From NCBI RefSeq assembly GCF_006912135.1, contig NZ_VIRS01000012.1:124001-188000 (forward strand): 64,000 bases of DNA, given 5' to 3'. How positions within the stretch are numbered: position 1 is the first letter of the stretch; each line of letters begins with the position of its first letter. Below the pieces are notes generated by a model that had not been told where the DNA came from, ran no database searches, and was given only the letters and a program-made list of their open reading frames with translations. Below are positions 56,801-64,000 of this stretch, piece after piece. The position numbers and the translations under genes are program-made. Origin of the DNA: Cryptosporangium phraense (GTDB lineage Bacteria; Actinomycetota; Actinomycetes; Mycobacteriales; Cryptosporangiaceae).

Positions 56801-56829
56801 ACAGTAATTTCGCCATCGGACACTGTCAA
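56801..56829 (-). promoter_or_regulatory. Promoter of the FAAL-PKS operon
   Basis: On the minus strand TTGACA (56824-56829), 17-bp spacer, TACTGT (56801-56806); predicted start near 56794, about 75 bp before the FAAL start codon. Upstream of the -35, ACAATTGC occurs twice (56846-56853 and 56873-56880, plus-strand sense), 27 bp apart, as a possible activator site. Confidence 0.6.
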
Positions 56830-56926
56830 CCTTGTCATGGGCGGCACAATTGCGGGTTCCGGGGTGTGCGGGACAATTGCTAATCCGTCGCAGAAGAATG
56901 TGCGGAAGAATACGTCCGCACGTGCC

Positions 56927-57225
56927 TTATCGGGGCCTTACCCCGTTGGGCACTCGCACGATGAGAGCGGCGTTGTGGCGCTTGCCTTTGGCGCGTTCGC
57001 GGTCGTAGTAGGCCGGGCGGAGGCCGGCCGGTCCGCCGAAGCGGGACAGCAGCTCGAGGACCGCCGGGTCTGCGGCGGGCTGGATCCGGGTGAGCAGGCC
57101 AGGTTGTCGTTGAAGCCGAGCAACATCTGGGCCACGGTGTGGGCCGCGTCCGTGAGGACTTGGGCATCGCGGGCGTCGGTCTTGGCGTGGCCCGGGGTGC
57201 AGAACAGCGATCCGGCGCATCACCC
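56927..57225 (-). pseudogene. IS110-family transposase remnant
   Basis: Three reading frames of the minus strand must be joined to recover IS110-like protein: MRRIAVLHPG (from about 57220), then HAKTDARDAQVLTDAAHTVA and QMLLGFNDNLA, then HPAVLELLSRFGG-like VLELLSRFGGPAGLRP and AYYDRERAKGKRHNAAL. The DEDD-domain and C-terminal regions are truncated and frameshifted, so it is dead. It lies between the lipid operon and the TIR gene. Confidence 0.75.
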
Positions 57226-57330
57226 AAGCCCGCCAGGCGCGCGCCCGGGACCGCGCGCTCCATCGGGCAGGAGGCGACCGTTGCGCCGGGCACTGGCCGG
57301 CCCGGGCCGGGGCGCCGGCGTCAGTCGGGA

Positions 57331-59568
57331 TCAGCTCACGTCTCGGTCTTCTACCCAGCGGCGTAGTTCGGCGGCTCGTTTGGCGTCGCCCAGAGCGGCC
57401 AGGTCCCGGGCCAGGCGTAGCGCCGAGTTGAGCGCGTCCGGGTGCGACTCGCCGAAGACGCGCTGACGCCGGGCCAGCACGTCCTCGTCGAGCGCGCGGG
57501 CCATCCGGACGTCACCGAGCGCGTAGGCGTCGTCGGCCAGGTCGGCGGCGGCGGCCAGGCTGTCGGTGTGGTCGTCACCGAGCTTCTCCCGACGACGCTT
57601 CAGCAGGTCGGCGTCCAGCTCCTGGGCGGCGTCGAAGCGGCCGAGCGTCCGCATGGTCTGAGCGAGACAGCGGGCCGCACGGAGGGTGTCCTCGGAATCC
57701 GGGCCGAGCCGGTCGAGCCAACGGCGGTGCAGCTGGTCGGCGAGGTCGCGGGCCGACCGGACGTCGCCGCGGGCGAGCAGCAGGCGGGCCGCGGAGACCG
57801 CGGTCGCGCGCAGCGGCGCGCTGTCCGACATCGTGGGCTCGGCCGCGTAGACGTGCGGCAGGAGCAGCGTCCAGCTGGCCCACCGGTCGGGGTCGGCCGG
57901 ATCGCCGGGGTCGGCCGCCGCGATCAGCGCGTCGACGTGGGCGCGGACCGCGTCCTGACGCTCGGAGTCGGGCTGGCCGCGCAGGCCCAGCTGGTCGCGG
58001 AAGATCGCCGCGACGAGCCGGTGCAGGCTCACGACCCCGTTGCTGCCGTTGAGCGGATCCCCCACCCGGACGCCGAACCGGCTCGCCCGCTCGACCTGGA
58101 CGATCCCCAGCCGCTGCAACCGCCCGATCGCCCGCTGGAGCAGCGCGGTGCCGTCCGAGATGCCCTCGAGCGCGGCCAGGGGATGCACACCGCGGCGGCG
58201 GTCGACCGGCTCGGGCAGGTCGGGGTCGAGCAGACCGAGCATGCCGACCGGGATCGGCGCCGGCGCGAGGAACGCGCAGACCCTGGCCACCGCCAGCGCG
58301 ACCGGGTCGCGCGTCGCGAGCCAGCTGGTCGCGGTGGCGATCGCACCGGCCAGCGCGTGGGGGTAGTTGACCGAGCGGTGCTCGTCGAGCACGTCGGTGA
58401 CGTGCTGGGCCAGCTCGGTGAGGTAGTCCTCGGCCCGGGTGCCGGTCTCGGCCAGGAACCCGACCGCGAGCACGACCGAGAGCGGCAGGTCACCGAGCAC
58501 CGCCGCGAGCCGCCCGGCCTCGACGACGGTCAGCGTCGGGTCCCGACGCCGGAGCAGCAGGATCGACTCGGCCCGGCTGAGCAGGTCGACCTCGAGCCGG
58601 GCGGCCACCGCGGCCCAGCCGGACGTCCGGGAGGTGACGATCGTGTGCCCGTCGCCGCCGGGGAGCCAGGGCGTCAGGGCCTCGGACGACTCGGCGTTGT
58701 CGAACACGATCAGCCAGTTCGCGTGCCGGCGCAGGTAGGTGCGGGCGACGGTGGCCGCGGTGCCGGTGTCGGTCTCCGGCCCGACCAGCCCGAGCCGCAC
58801 GGCCAGCGCGGCGAACTGGTCGCCGATCAGCACCGGGCGATCGGCCGGGATCCACCAGACCAGGTCGTAGTCGGACCCGAACCGGTGCACGTACTCCAGC
58901 GCGAGCCGGGTCTTGCCGACCCCGCCCATGCCGTAGCGACCCTCGACCGCGACCCGGCCGCCGTTCGACAGCGCGGTGCGCAGGGCGATCAGCGACTCGT
59001 CCCGGCCGACGAAGACGTCGTCCCGGGCCGGGGCGTTCCAGTGGTCCGGACGATGGCCGGGCAACCGCGGCCGGGGCGCCACCAGCGCCGGACCGCCGGT
59101 CTCGGTGCGGGCCAGGCGCCCGGCGGCCCGGGATGCGGCCACTCCCCCGAGCACCGCGGTCACCAGCCGGTCGGCCGCCTCGATCGGCGGGGTGTCGTGC
59201 AACGCCGGCCCGGACGCGCCCGACCACGGTTCCGGCAACCGGACCGCCTCGACCCGGACCGGGACGACCTTCCCGAGCAGCGCCAGATCCGGACGCAGCT
59301 CCCCGCGCTGTTCGGCGACGTACGCGTGAGCCTCGAGCAGCGCCTCGGAGAAGACGACGACGATGCGGTCGACGCCGTTCTCGGCCTCGAACATCGCCTG
59401 CTCGAGGGCCGTGACCAGCGGAACTCCGGTGTCCCAGCGCCAGCTGACCAGCTGCACGTCGAGGGTGTCGGTCTCACCGGCGTCAGCGAGCCGGGCCGCG
59501 ATCCACTCCGCCCACGGCCGATCCCGGCCGACGTGCGAGATCACGAAACGCCGACGAACCCCGCTCAC
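57331..59568 (-). CDS. TIR / NB-ARC / TPR protein (STAND type)
   Basis: 745 residues from the GTG at 59568 (GAGGTGAGG upstream). Residues about 1-130 resemble a TIR domain (RRRFVISHVGRDRPWAEWIAARL, IVVVFSEALLEAHAYVAE), but the usual W..E catalytic pattern is not clear. NB-ARC follows: Walker A GMGGVGKTRLALEYV about residue 220, Walker B NWLIVFDNAES, GLPL-like LGDLPLSV. The C-terminal 130 residues hold TPR-like repeats (ALGDVRMARALDEDVLARRQ). The layout fits FxsT-like or defence-related STAND proteins; no FxsA/FxsB or effector partner is in the window. Function is not known. Confidence 0.8.
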   Translation of the reverse strand: MSGVRRRFVISHVGRDRPWAEWIAARLADAGETDTLDVQLVSWRWDTGVPLVTALEQAMFEAENGVDRIVVVFSEALLEAHAYVAEQRGELRPDLALLGKVVPVRVEAVRLPEPWSGASGPALHDTPPIEAADRLVTAVLGGVAASRAAGRLARTETGGPALVAPRPRLPGHRPDHWNAPARDDVFVGRDESLIALRTALSNGGRVAVEGRYGMGGVGKTRLALEYVHRFGSDYDLVWWIPADRPVLIGDQFAALAVRLGLVGPETDTGTAATVARTYLRRHANWLIVFDNAESSEALTPWLPGGDGHTIVTSRTSGWAAVAARLEVDLLSRAESILLLRRRDPTLTVVEAGRLAAVLGDLPLSVVLAVGFLAETGTRAEDYLTELAQHVTDVLDEHRSVNYPHALAGAIATATSWLATRDPVALAVARVCAFLAPAPIPVGMLGLLDPDLPEPVDRRRGVHPLAALEGISDGTALLQRAIGRLQRLGIVQVERASRFGVRVGDPLNGSNGVVSLHRLVAAIFRDQLGLRGQPDSERQDAVRAHVDALIAAADPGDPADPDRWASWTLLLPHVYAAEPTMSDSAPLRATAVSAARLLLARGDVRSARDLADQLHRRWLDRLGPDSEDTLRAARCLAQTMRTLGRFDAAQELDADLLKRRREKLGDDHTDSLAAAADLADDAYALGDVRMARALDEDVLARRQRVFGESHPDALNSALRLARDLAALGDAKRAAELRRWVEDRDVS

Positions 59569-59680
59569 GCCCCTCACCTCGATCAGATGCAACCCAGGGG
59601 CCACATTGAGTGCCACTCTGACGTCTGAATGTAACCGCCAGACCCGCATTCACACGTGAGGACTGCGCATGAAGTGGTGA

Positions 59681-59719
59681 CAGTGTCCGGCGGCCGGCAT
59701 CGCCGGGCGCCGGACACTG
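59681..59719 (-). terminator. Terminator after the Fgd-like gene
   Basis: CAGTGTCCGGCG pairs perfectly with CGCCGGACACTG (12 bp), and the loop can form an inner CCGG stem. It begins 11 bp after the stop of the gene at 59730 on the minus strand. Confidence 0.75.
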
Positions 59720-59729
59720 TGGACCCGGC

Positions 59730-60728
59730 TCAGCCGAGCTTGCGCAGGAGCGGCAGGATCTGCTCGCCGTAGAGCTTCAGGAACCGGGACTGATCGGGCC
59801 CCGGGGCGTGGAAGACGAGGTGGGTGAAGCCGAGGTCGATGTACCGCTTGATCGCGGTGACGTGCTCCTCGGGGTCGGTCGAGACGATGAACCGGGACGC
59901 GGTGCGCTCGGTGGGCAGCGCGTCGGCCAGCCGCTGCATCTCGATCGGGTCGTCGACGTCGCTCTTCTCTTCCGGCTTGAGCGCGAGCGCGCCCCAGTAC
60001 CGGGTGGCCTCGAGCGCCTTCTCCCGGTCGGGGTCGAACGAGACCTTGACCTCCATCATCAGGTCGAGGTCCTTGATCGTCCGCCCGGCCTTCTCGGCGC
60101 CCTCGTTCAGCGCCGGCATCAGCTTGTCGGTGTACAGCTCGGGCGCCTTGCCGGACGTCGTGATGTAGCCGTCGCCCACGCGGCCGGCCATCCGGGTCGC
60201 CGACGGGCCACTGCCGGCCACGTACAGCGGGACGGGCTTCTCCGGCTTGTCGTAGATCGTCGCCTTGTCCAACGTCCAGAATTGGCCGTTGTAGTCGACG
60301 CGGTCCTCGCTCCAGAGAAGCTTGATGATCTCGATCGCCTCTTTGAGGCGGGCGAACCGTTCCTTGCCCTCGGGCCACTCGACGCCGAGCGGAACCTCGT
60401 TCATCGACTCGCCCGAGCCGACGCCGAGGATCATCCGATCGGGGTTGAGCAGGCCGAGCGTGGCGAAGACCTGGGCCACCAGGCCCGGGTGGTAGCGGAA
60501 GGTCGGGGTCAGCACGCTGGTGCCGAGCTGGACGCGCTCGGTGCTGGCGCCGAGGGCGCCGAGCCAGGCGATCGCGTTCGGCGCGTGGCCGCCGTCGTGG
60601 CGCCAGGGTTGCAGGTGGTCGGACACCCAGACCGAGTCGAAGCCGTTCTGCTCGGCCTGGATTCCGTAGTCGAGCAGTTCCCGTGGCCCGAACTGCTCCG
60701 CGGATGCCTTGTAGCCGAACTTCAGCAC
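59730..60728 (-). CDS. fgd: F420-dependent glucose-6-phosphate dehydrogenase, Fgd-like
   Basis: A 332-residue luciferase-like flavin/F420 barrel. It matches mycobacterial Fgd1 from the start (LKFGYKASAEQFGPREL) through VSDHLQPWRHDGGHAPNAIAWL, LGTSVLTPTFRYHPGLVAQ, LGVGSGESMNEVPLG, TSGKAPELYTDKLMPAL and the end HLVFHAPGPDQSRFLKLY. Fgd oxidises glucose-6-phosphate and makes reduced F420. The substrate assignment rests on close motif similarity; other LLM-class enzymes with similar ends exist. Confidence 0.85.
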   Translation of the reverse strand: MLKFGYKASAEQFGPRELLDYGIQAEQNGFDSVWVSDHLQPWRHDGGHAPNAIAWLGALGASTERVQLGTSVLTPTFRYHPGLVAQVFATLGLLNPDRMILGVGSGESMNEVPLGVEWPEGKERFARLKEAIEIIKLLWSEDRVDYNGQFWTLDKATIYDKPEKPVPLYVAGSGPSATRMAGRVGDGYITTSGKAPELYTDKLMPALNEGAEKAGRTIKDLDLMMEVKVSFDPDREKALEATRYWGALALKPEEKSDVDDPIEMQRLADALPTERTASRFIVSTDPEEHVTAIKRYIDLGFTHLVFHAPGPDQSRFLKLYGEQILPLLRKLG

Positions 60729-60761
60729 CGGGTGCTCCCCTCGTCGCGATCTCTCAACCCA

Positions 60762-61232
60762 TCATGCCCCGTTGGTTTGGCCTTCGATCCGGGCGAGTAC
60801 CACGTCGGCGATCGTCGTGAGCGCCTCGACCTGCTCGTGGGTGAGCCCGTCGAACATCAGCCGCCGCACGGTCTCGACGTGCCCGGGCGCGGCGGCCTCG
60901 ATCGCCGAACGGCCGGCCGGCGTGAGCACGACGAACGCGCCGCGGGCGTCGCTGGGGCAGTCTTCCCGGACGACGAGACCGCGCTTCTCCATCCGCGCGA
61001 AGTGGTGCGAGAGCCGGCTCTTCTCCCACTGGAGGGCCTTGGCCAGCTCGGTCACCCGCAGCCGGCCCTCGGGAACATCGGTCAAATTGACGAGAACTTC
61101 GAAGTCGGCGAGCGAGAGTTCCGATTCAGTCTGTAGCTGCCGGGCCAGATGGGCCGTGAGCTCGGACTGCATCCGCAGGTACCGGCGCCACGCCCGCTGC
61201 TCGTCGGCGTCGAGCCACCGGGTGTCTGTCAT
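60762..61232 (-). CDS. MarR-family transcriptional regulator
   Basis: 156 residues from the ATG at 61232 (MTDTRWLD). Winged helix: LSLADFEVLVNLTDVPEGRLRVTELAKALQW and SRLSHHFARMEKRGLVVRE, with the wing acidic pair DARGAFVVLT. It is divergent from the YceI gene; two dyads in the 91-bp gap fit binding by a MarR dimer. It probably represses YceI and itself in response to an organic or oxidative signal. Confidence 0.92.
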   Translation of the reverse strand: MTDTRWLDADEQRAWRRYLRMQSELTAHLARQLQTESELSLADFEVLVNLTDVPEGRLRVTELAKALQWEKSRLSHHFARMEKRGLVVREDCPSDARGAFVVLTPAGRSAIEAAAPGHVETVRRLMFDGLTHEQVEALTTIADVVLARIEGQTNGA

Positions 61233-61255
61233 ACCCCCACTGTACCGGGGAATAG

Positions 61256-61299
61256 TTGACACGTCATCCAAGTTCGGTCTAGCGTACTTGAAGCATCAA
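61256..61299 (+). promoter_or_regulatory. YceI promoter with two MarR-type dyads
   Basis: Promoter TTGACA (61256-61261), 18-bp spacer, TAGCGT (61280-61285). One dyad TTGACACGTCAT overlaps the -35 (61256-61267) and a second TTGAAGCATCAA lies just past the -10 (61288-61299). A repressor at either would block transcription. CAAGGAG ribosome site precedes the ATG at 61324. Confidence 0.65.
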
Positions 61300-61323
61300 C
61301 CAGTTCTCCCCAAGGAGCAAGAT

Positions 61324-61884
61324 ATGACCGCGCCCGCCTTCACTCTCTCGGACCTCACCGGCGAGTACACGCTCGACCCGAGCCACACCCGCATCGGTTT
61401 CGTGGCCCGTCACGCGATGGTCACCAAGGTCCGTGGCTCGTTCAACGAGTTCGAGGGCTCGGCCGTCGTCGACGGCGAGAACCCGGAGAAGTCGTCGGCC
61501 AAGGTCGTCATCAAGACCGCCAGCATCGACACCCGCAACGAGCAGCGCGACGGTCACCTCCGCAGCAACGACTTCATCAACCCGGCCGAGTACCCGGAGA
61601 TCACCTGGGCCTCCACCTCGGTCAAGGCCGTCGACGCCGACAACTACGAGGTGACCGGCGACCTGACGATCAAGGGCGTGACCAAGTCGATCACGATCCC
61701 GTTCGCGTTCGAGGGCGCCGCGAAGGACCCGTTCGGCAACGTCCGGATCGGCTTCGAGGGCTCCGTGACGATCAACCGTCAGGACTTCGGCATCACCTGG
61801 AACGCCGCGCTCGAGACCGGCGGCGTGCTGGTCAGCGACAAGATCACGCTGGAGTTCGAGGTCTCGGCGATCAAGAACGCCTGA
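61324..61884 (+). CDS. YceI-family lipid-binding protein
   Basis: 186 residues: GEYTLDPSHTRIGFVARHAMVTKVRGSF is the YceI opening and NPAEYPEITWASTSV and LTIKGVTKSITIPF are its conserved strands. YceI proteins are lipocalin-like barrels that bind polyisoprenoid-type lipids. There is no signal peptide here, so it is presumably cytosolic. In actinomycetes YceI genes are often beside a MarR regulator, as here. Confidence 0.94.
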   Translation: MTAPAFTLSDLTGEYTLDPSHTRIGFVARHAMVTKVRGSFNEFEGSAVVDGENPEKSSAKVVIKTASIDTRNEQRDGHLRSNDFINPAEYPEITWASTSVKAVDADNYEVTGDLTIKGVTKSITIPFAFEGAAKDPFGNVRIGFEGSVTINRQDFGITWNAALETGGVLVSDKITLEFEVSAIKNA

Positions 61885-61918
61885 GCCGTACTTCCCGGCT
61901 TCCGCAGCGGAGGGGAGG

Positions 61919-62659
61919 ATGGTCGACATGAAATCTTCGGTCGACGTCCGCCCCTCCGCTTCGCGTGTCCGGACGAAGATCGACTGGCTCGACTCGAAGC
62001 ACTCGTTCTCGTTCGGGCCGCACTACGACCCGGCCAACACCCATCACGGGTTGCTGCTGGTCAACAACGACGACATCGTGCGGCCCGGGGCCGGCTTCGA
62101 GACGCACCCGCACCGCGACATGGAGATCGTGACGTGGGTCCTGCAGGGGTCGCTGGTGCACCAGGACTCGTCCGGGCATTCGGGCGTCATCTATCCGGGG
62201 CTGGCCCAGCGGATGAGCGCCGGGCGCGGGATCCTGCACTCGGAGAAGAACGACACGGTCGGCGTCACCGAGCCCGTGCACTTCGTCCAGATGTGGGTGC
62301 TGCCCGACGAGGCCGGGATCGACCCCGGCTACCAGCAGCTGGAGATCGAGGACGAGCTGCTGCGGGGCGGGCTGGTGCCGGTCGCGTCCGGGATGGCGGA
62401 ACACGACTCGGCGATCCGGATCCGGAACAGGTACGCGGCCCTGCACGTGGCCCGGCTGGCCGCGGGGTCGTCCGTGCAACTGCCGGACGCGCCGTACCTG
62501 CACGTCTTCGTCGCTCGCGGCGCGGTGACCCTGGAGGGGCCCGGCCCCCTGGCTGAGGGCGACGCGGCCCGGCTGACCGCCGTGGGCGGAGCCCGGGTGA
62601 CCGCCGACGCGGACGCCGAGATGCTGGTGTGGGAAATGCACGCGACGATCGCTTCATGA
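61919..62659 (+). CDS. Pirin-family protein
   Basis: 246 residues of bicupin fold. The metal-binding motif of the first cupin is visible in FETHPHRDMEIVTWVLQGSLVHQDSSG, with a further His/Glu in RGILHSEKN. Pirins bind iron; bacterial members include quercetin 2,3-dioxygenases and redox-sensitive regulators. Starts at 61919 or 61928, both served by GGAGGGGAGG. It lies 34 bp after YceI and 10 bp before the VOC gene, so probably in one operon. Confidence 0.92.
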   Translation: MVDMKSSVDVRPSASRVRTKIDWLDSKHSFSFGPHYDPANTHHGLLLVNNDDIVRPGAGFETHPHRDMEIVTWVLQGSLVHQDSSGHSGVIYPGLAQRMSAGRGILHSEKNDTVGVTEPVHFVQMWVLPDEAGIDPGYQQLEIEDELLRGGLVPVASGMAEHDSAIRIRNRYAALHVARLAAGSSVQLPDAPYLHVFVARGAVTLEGPGPLAEGDAARLTAVGGARVTADADAEMLVWEMHATIAS

Positions 62660-62669
62660 GGAGGCCACG

Positions 62670-63164
62670 ATGACCGTCGATCTCGCCGCCATCGAGAAGC
62701 AGCGCGGGCTGCTCCGGGACACGTACCTGCAGCCGGAAGGCATCCGGCCGGCGTCGTCGGCGCGGGGGCTGCACCACACCGCGCTGATCAGCAGCAGCGT
62801 CGAGCGGACGATCTGGTTCTACCAGGACCTGCTGGAGTTCCCGCTGACCGAGCTGATCGAGAACCGGGACTACCCGGGCTCGTCGCACTTCTTCTTCGAC
62901 ATCGGGAACGGCAACCTGCTGGCGTTCTTCGACTTCCCGGGCCTGGACGTCGGGCCGTACGCCGAGGTGCTCGGTGGGTTGCACCACGTCGCGATCTCGG
63001 TGGAGCCGGAGAAGTGGGAGTACCTGGTCCGTAAGCTCACCGACTCCGGCGTGGAGCACGCCGTGCACAGCGGGGTGTCGGTGTACTTCCGCGACCCCGA
63101 CGGGGCCCGGATCGAGCTGATCGCCGACCCCCTCGGCGAGATGTACGGCCAACACGTGCTGTGA
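62670..63164 (+). CDS. VOC-family (glyoxalase/dioxygenase superfamily) protein
   Basis: 164 residues. Two beta-alpha-beta-beta-beta units: LHHTALISSSVERTIWFYQDLLEFPL and LHHVAISVEPEKWEYLVRKL, with metal-ligand candidates His in LHHTA, His in LHHVA and Glu in RIELIADP. The FRDPDGARIEL end is typical. The substrate is unknown. Ribosome site GAGGAGGCC. Follows pirin by 10 bp. Confidence 0.9.
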   Translation: MTVDLAAIEKQRGLLRDTYLQPEGIRPASSARGLHHTALISSSVERTIWFYQDLLEFPLTELIENRDYPGSSHFFFDIGNGNLLAFFDFPGLDVGPYAEVLGGLHHVAISVEPEKWEYLVRKLTDSGVEHAVHSGVSVYFRDPDGARIELIADPLGEMYGQHVL

Positions 63165-63190
63165 GTAGCGCGCTCTTGTTTTGACCTGGA

Positions 63191-63289
63191 GCCCGCCCAG
63201 GGCGACGCTGACATCCGCGCCGCTCGACGCCGCGTATACGGAAATACTCGAGGAGTGCGGCGCGGCTGTCAGCGTCGTTCTGGGCGGGC
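63191..63289. repeat. Large imperfect inverted repeat between convergent genes
   Basis: Two 33-nt arms (63191-63223 and 63257-63289) match with 3 mismatches; the left arm starts GCCCGCCCAG. The 33-nt loop contains a small GTAT...ATAC pair. It may act as a bidirectional terminator for the VOC and roadblock genes, but it is longer than the other terminators here. Confidence 0.65.
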
Positions 63290-63295
63290 CGCCCA

Positions 63296-63664
63296 CTACA
63301 CCTCGATCTCGCGCTCGATGCGGGTGAGGCGGTGGCGGGCCAGGGCGAGGTTGCCGCGGGCCTTGTCGAGCATCAGGTAGAGGAACAGGCCCTTGCCGTT
63401 GCGCGAGGTCAGCGGGCGGATCAGGTGGTACTGGGAAACCAGCGTCACCAGGATGTCCTCGATCGGCTCGTCGAGACGCATGAGCTCGAGCGTCCGCATC
63501 TTGGCCCGCACGAAGTCGGTCGTACCGGCCGCGACGACGTCCAGGTCGAGGTCGTTCACCGAGGTCAGCGTGCCCAGCGGCATGCCGCTGTTGTAGTCGA
63601 TGACCGCGATGCCCATCGCGCCCTCGATGTTCATGGCTTCCTTGAGCGAAGCTTCCAGGTTCAT
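63296..63664 (-). CDS. Roadblock/LC7-domain protein
   Basis: 122 residues from the ATG at 63664 (AGGGAG 8 bases upstream). The roadblock fold is shown by LKEAMNIEGAMGIAVIDYNSGM, DLDLDVVAAGTTDFVRAK and QYHLIRPLTSRNGKGLFLYLMLD. Such proteins partner small GTPases or kinases in actinomycete conservon-like signalling units. No GTPase gene is in the window. The reading frame is open upstream of this start to the window end; see the next entry. Confidence 0.85.
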   Translation of the reverse strand: MNLEASLKEAMNIEGAMGIAVIDYNSGMPLGTLTSVNDLDLDVVAAGTTDFVRAKMRTLELMRLDEPIEDILVTLVSQYHLIRPLTSRNGKGLFLYLMLDKARGNLALARHRLTRIEREIEV

Positions 63665-64000
63665 GACAACTACTCCCTTGCGATGTGATTGCAGTGCGGG
63701 GTCGGTACCGCCGTCGGGGACGGCGGCGGGTACTGCGGGTGGGGTCAACACCGGCGGCTCCGGCAGTGGCCCCTCGACGGGCGGTCCCGTCGGAAGGGGA
63801 CTGACCGCCGCCTCGATGCGGGCGGCGTAGTCCTCATCGACCGGCGCGGCGGCGAACACCGGGTATCCGCCGACGTACTGCACCGGGTAGGCGCCGTCGA
63901 TCGGCACCGGGTAACTGCCGGCGCCGGTCGCCTCGGCCACCGCCGCGTCCTGGGGTAATTCGTGGTCCGGCGTCGAGGTGCGTCGGCGGTGACGCCCCCT
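63665..64000 (-). other. Open frame upstream of the roadblock start, runs off the window
   Basis: The same frame as the roadblock gene stays open from 63664 to base 64000 with no stop. Up to about 63720 its codons have high GC in the third position, and the product is Pro/Tyr-rich (SYPVPIDGAYPVQYVGGYPV, then EGPLPEPPVLTPP), like a disordered tail. It may be the C-terminal tail of an upstream protein fused to the roadblock domain, or a long N-terminal extension. The 40 bp before the ATG look like a leader. Confidence 0.4.

Noticed and set aside
56927-57225. Active insertion sequence
   Set aside because: The IS110-like protein is split over three frames, and no element ends or full-length transposase are present.

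Overview
The window is 64 kb of very GC-rich DNA (roughly 70% or more by eye). It is densely coding, uses GTG starts often, and many neighbouring genes share 1-4 bp stop/start overlaps. The gene content is that of an actinomycete: ergothioneine genes, the Mec/CysO/CysM cysteine route, an F420-dependent dehydrogenase, DUF2017, XRE/DUF5753 and DUF397 proteins, and a FadD32/Pks13/AccD4-type locus. I cannot name the species. A non-model family (Cryptosporangium or Frankia-like) is a guess. No tRNA, rRNA, CRISPR array, prophage or intact insertion sequence was seen.

Layout. 1-5.1 kb: the start of a GDSL hydrolase, two GT4 glycosyltransferases, two metallo-beta-lactamase-fold enzymes and murI. 5.2-9.6 kb: the ergothioneine operon egtA-B-C-D, without egtE. 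9.9-13.6 kb: an exported substrate-binding/VWA protein with an EF-hand-like loop, a small unknown gene, an XRE/DUF5753 regulator and a damaged DUF397 partner. 13.7-17.4 kb: an ABC exporter divergent from a NarL-type two-component system. 17.4-22.7 kb: the thiamine operon thiC-D-O-S-G-E behind a TPP riboswitch. 22.7-25.3 kb: an MFS transporter, a DUF2071 protein and a gene-free stretch with a degenerate repeat. 25.3-30.6 kb: cysM, cysO, a possible cysteine attenuator, mec, DUF2017, clpS, and divergent pncB-pncA. 30.8-37.5 kb: a second NarL-type two-component system, serB, ctaD and a BpsA-like methyltransferase-fold protein. 37.5-44.4 kb: a hybrid sensor kinase, a GAF regulator, an aldehyde dehydrogenase, a DUF779 protein and a PucR-type regulator. 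44.7-56.7 kb: an MFS exporter convergent with a four-gene operon (FAAL, Pks13-like PKS, AccD4-like carboxyltransferase, Tat-exported antigen-85-like esterase). 56.9-59.6 kb: an IS110 remnant and a TIR/NB-ARC/TPR protein. 59.7-64 kb: an Fgd-like dehydrogenase, MarR/YceI, pirin, a VOC protein and a roadblock protein.

How it fits together. Sulfur metabolism recurs. CysM and the carrier CysO (with the protease Mec) make cysteine, EgtA consumes cysteine for ergothioneine, and ThiS/ThiG put sulfur into the thiazole of thiamine. The murI/Rv1339 pair and the clpS-DUF2017-mec-cysO-cysM block are close together in Mycobacterium tuberculosis (Rv1330c-Rv1339). Here they are about 20 kb apart, with the egt and thi operons in between.

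The most notable locus is the mycolate-type operon. Its PKS has the N-terminal ACP and C-terminal thioesterase of Pks13 but also carries apparently intact dehydratase and ketoreductase domains. The product is therefore expected to be an alpha-branched acid whose beta-keto group is reduced, and perhaps dehydrated, on the same protein. That is an inference from domain content.
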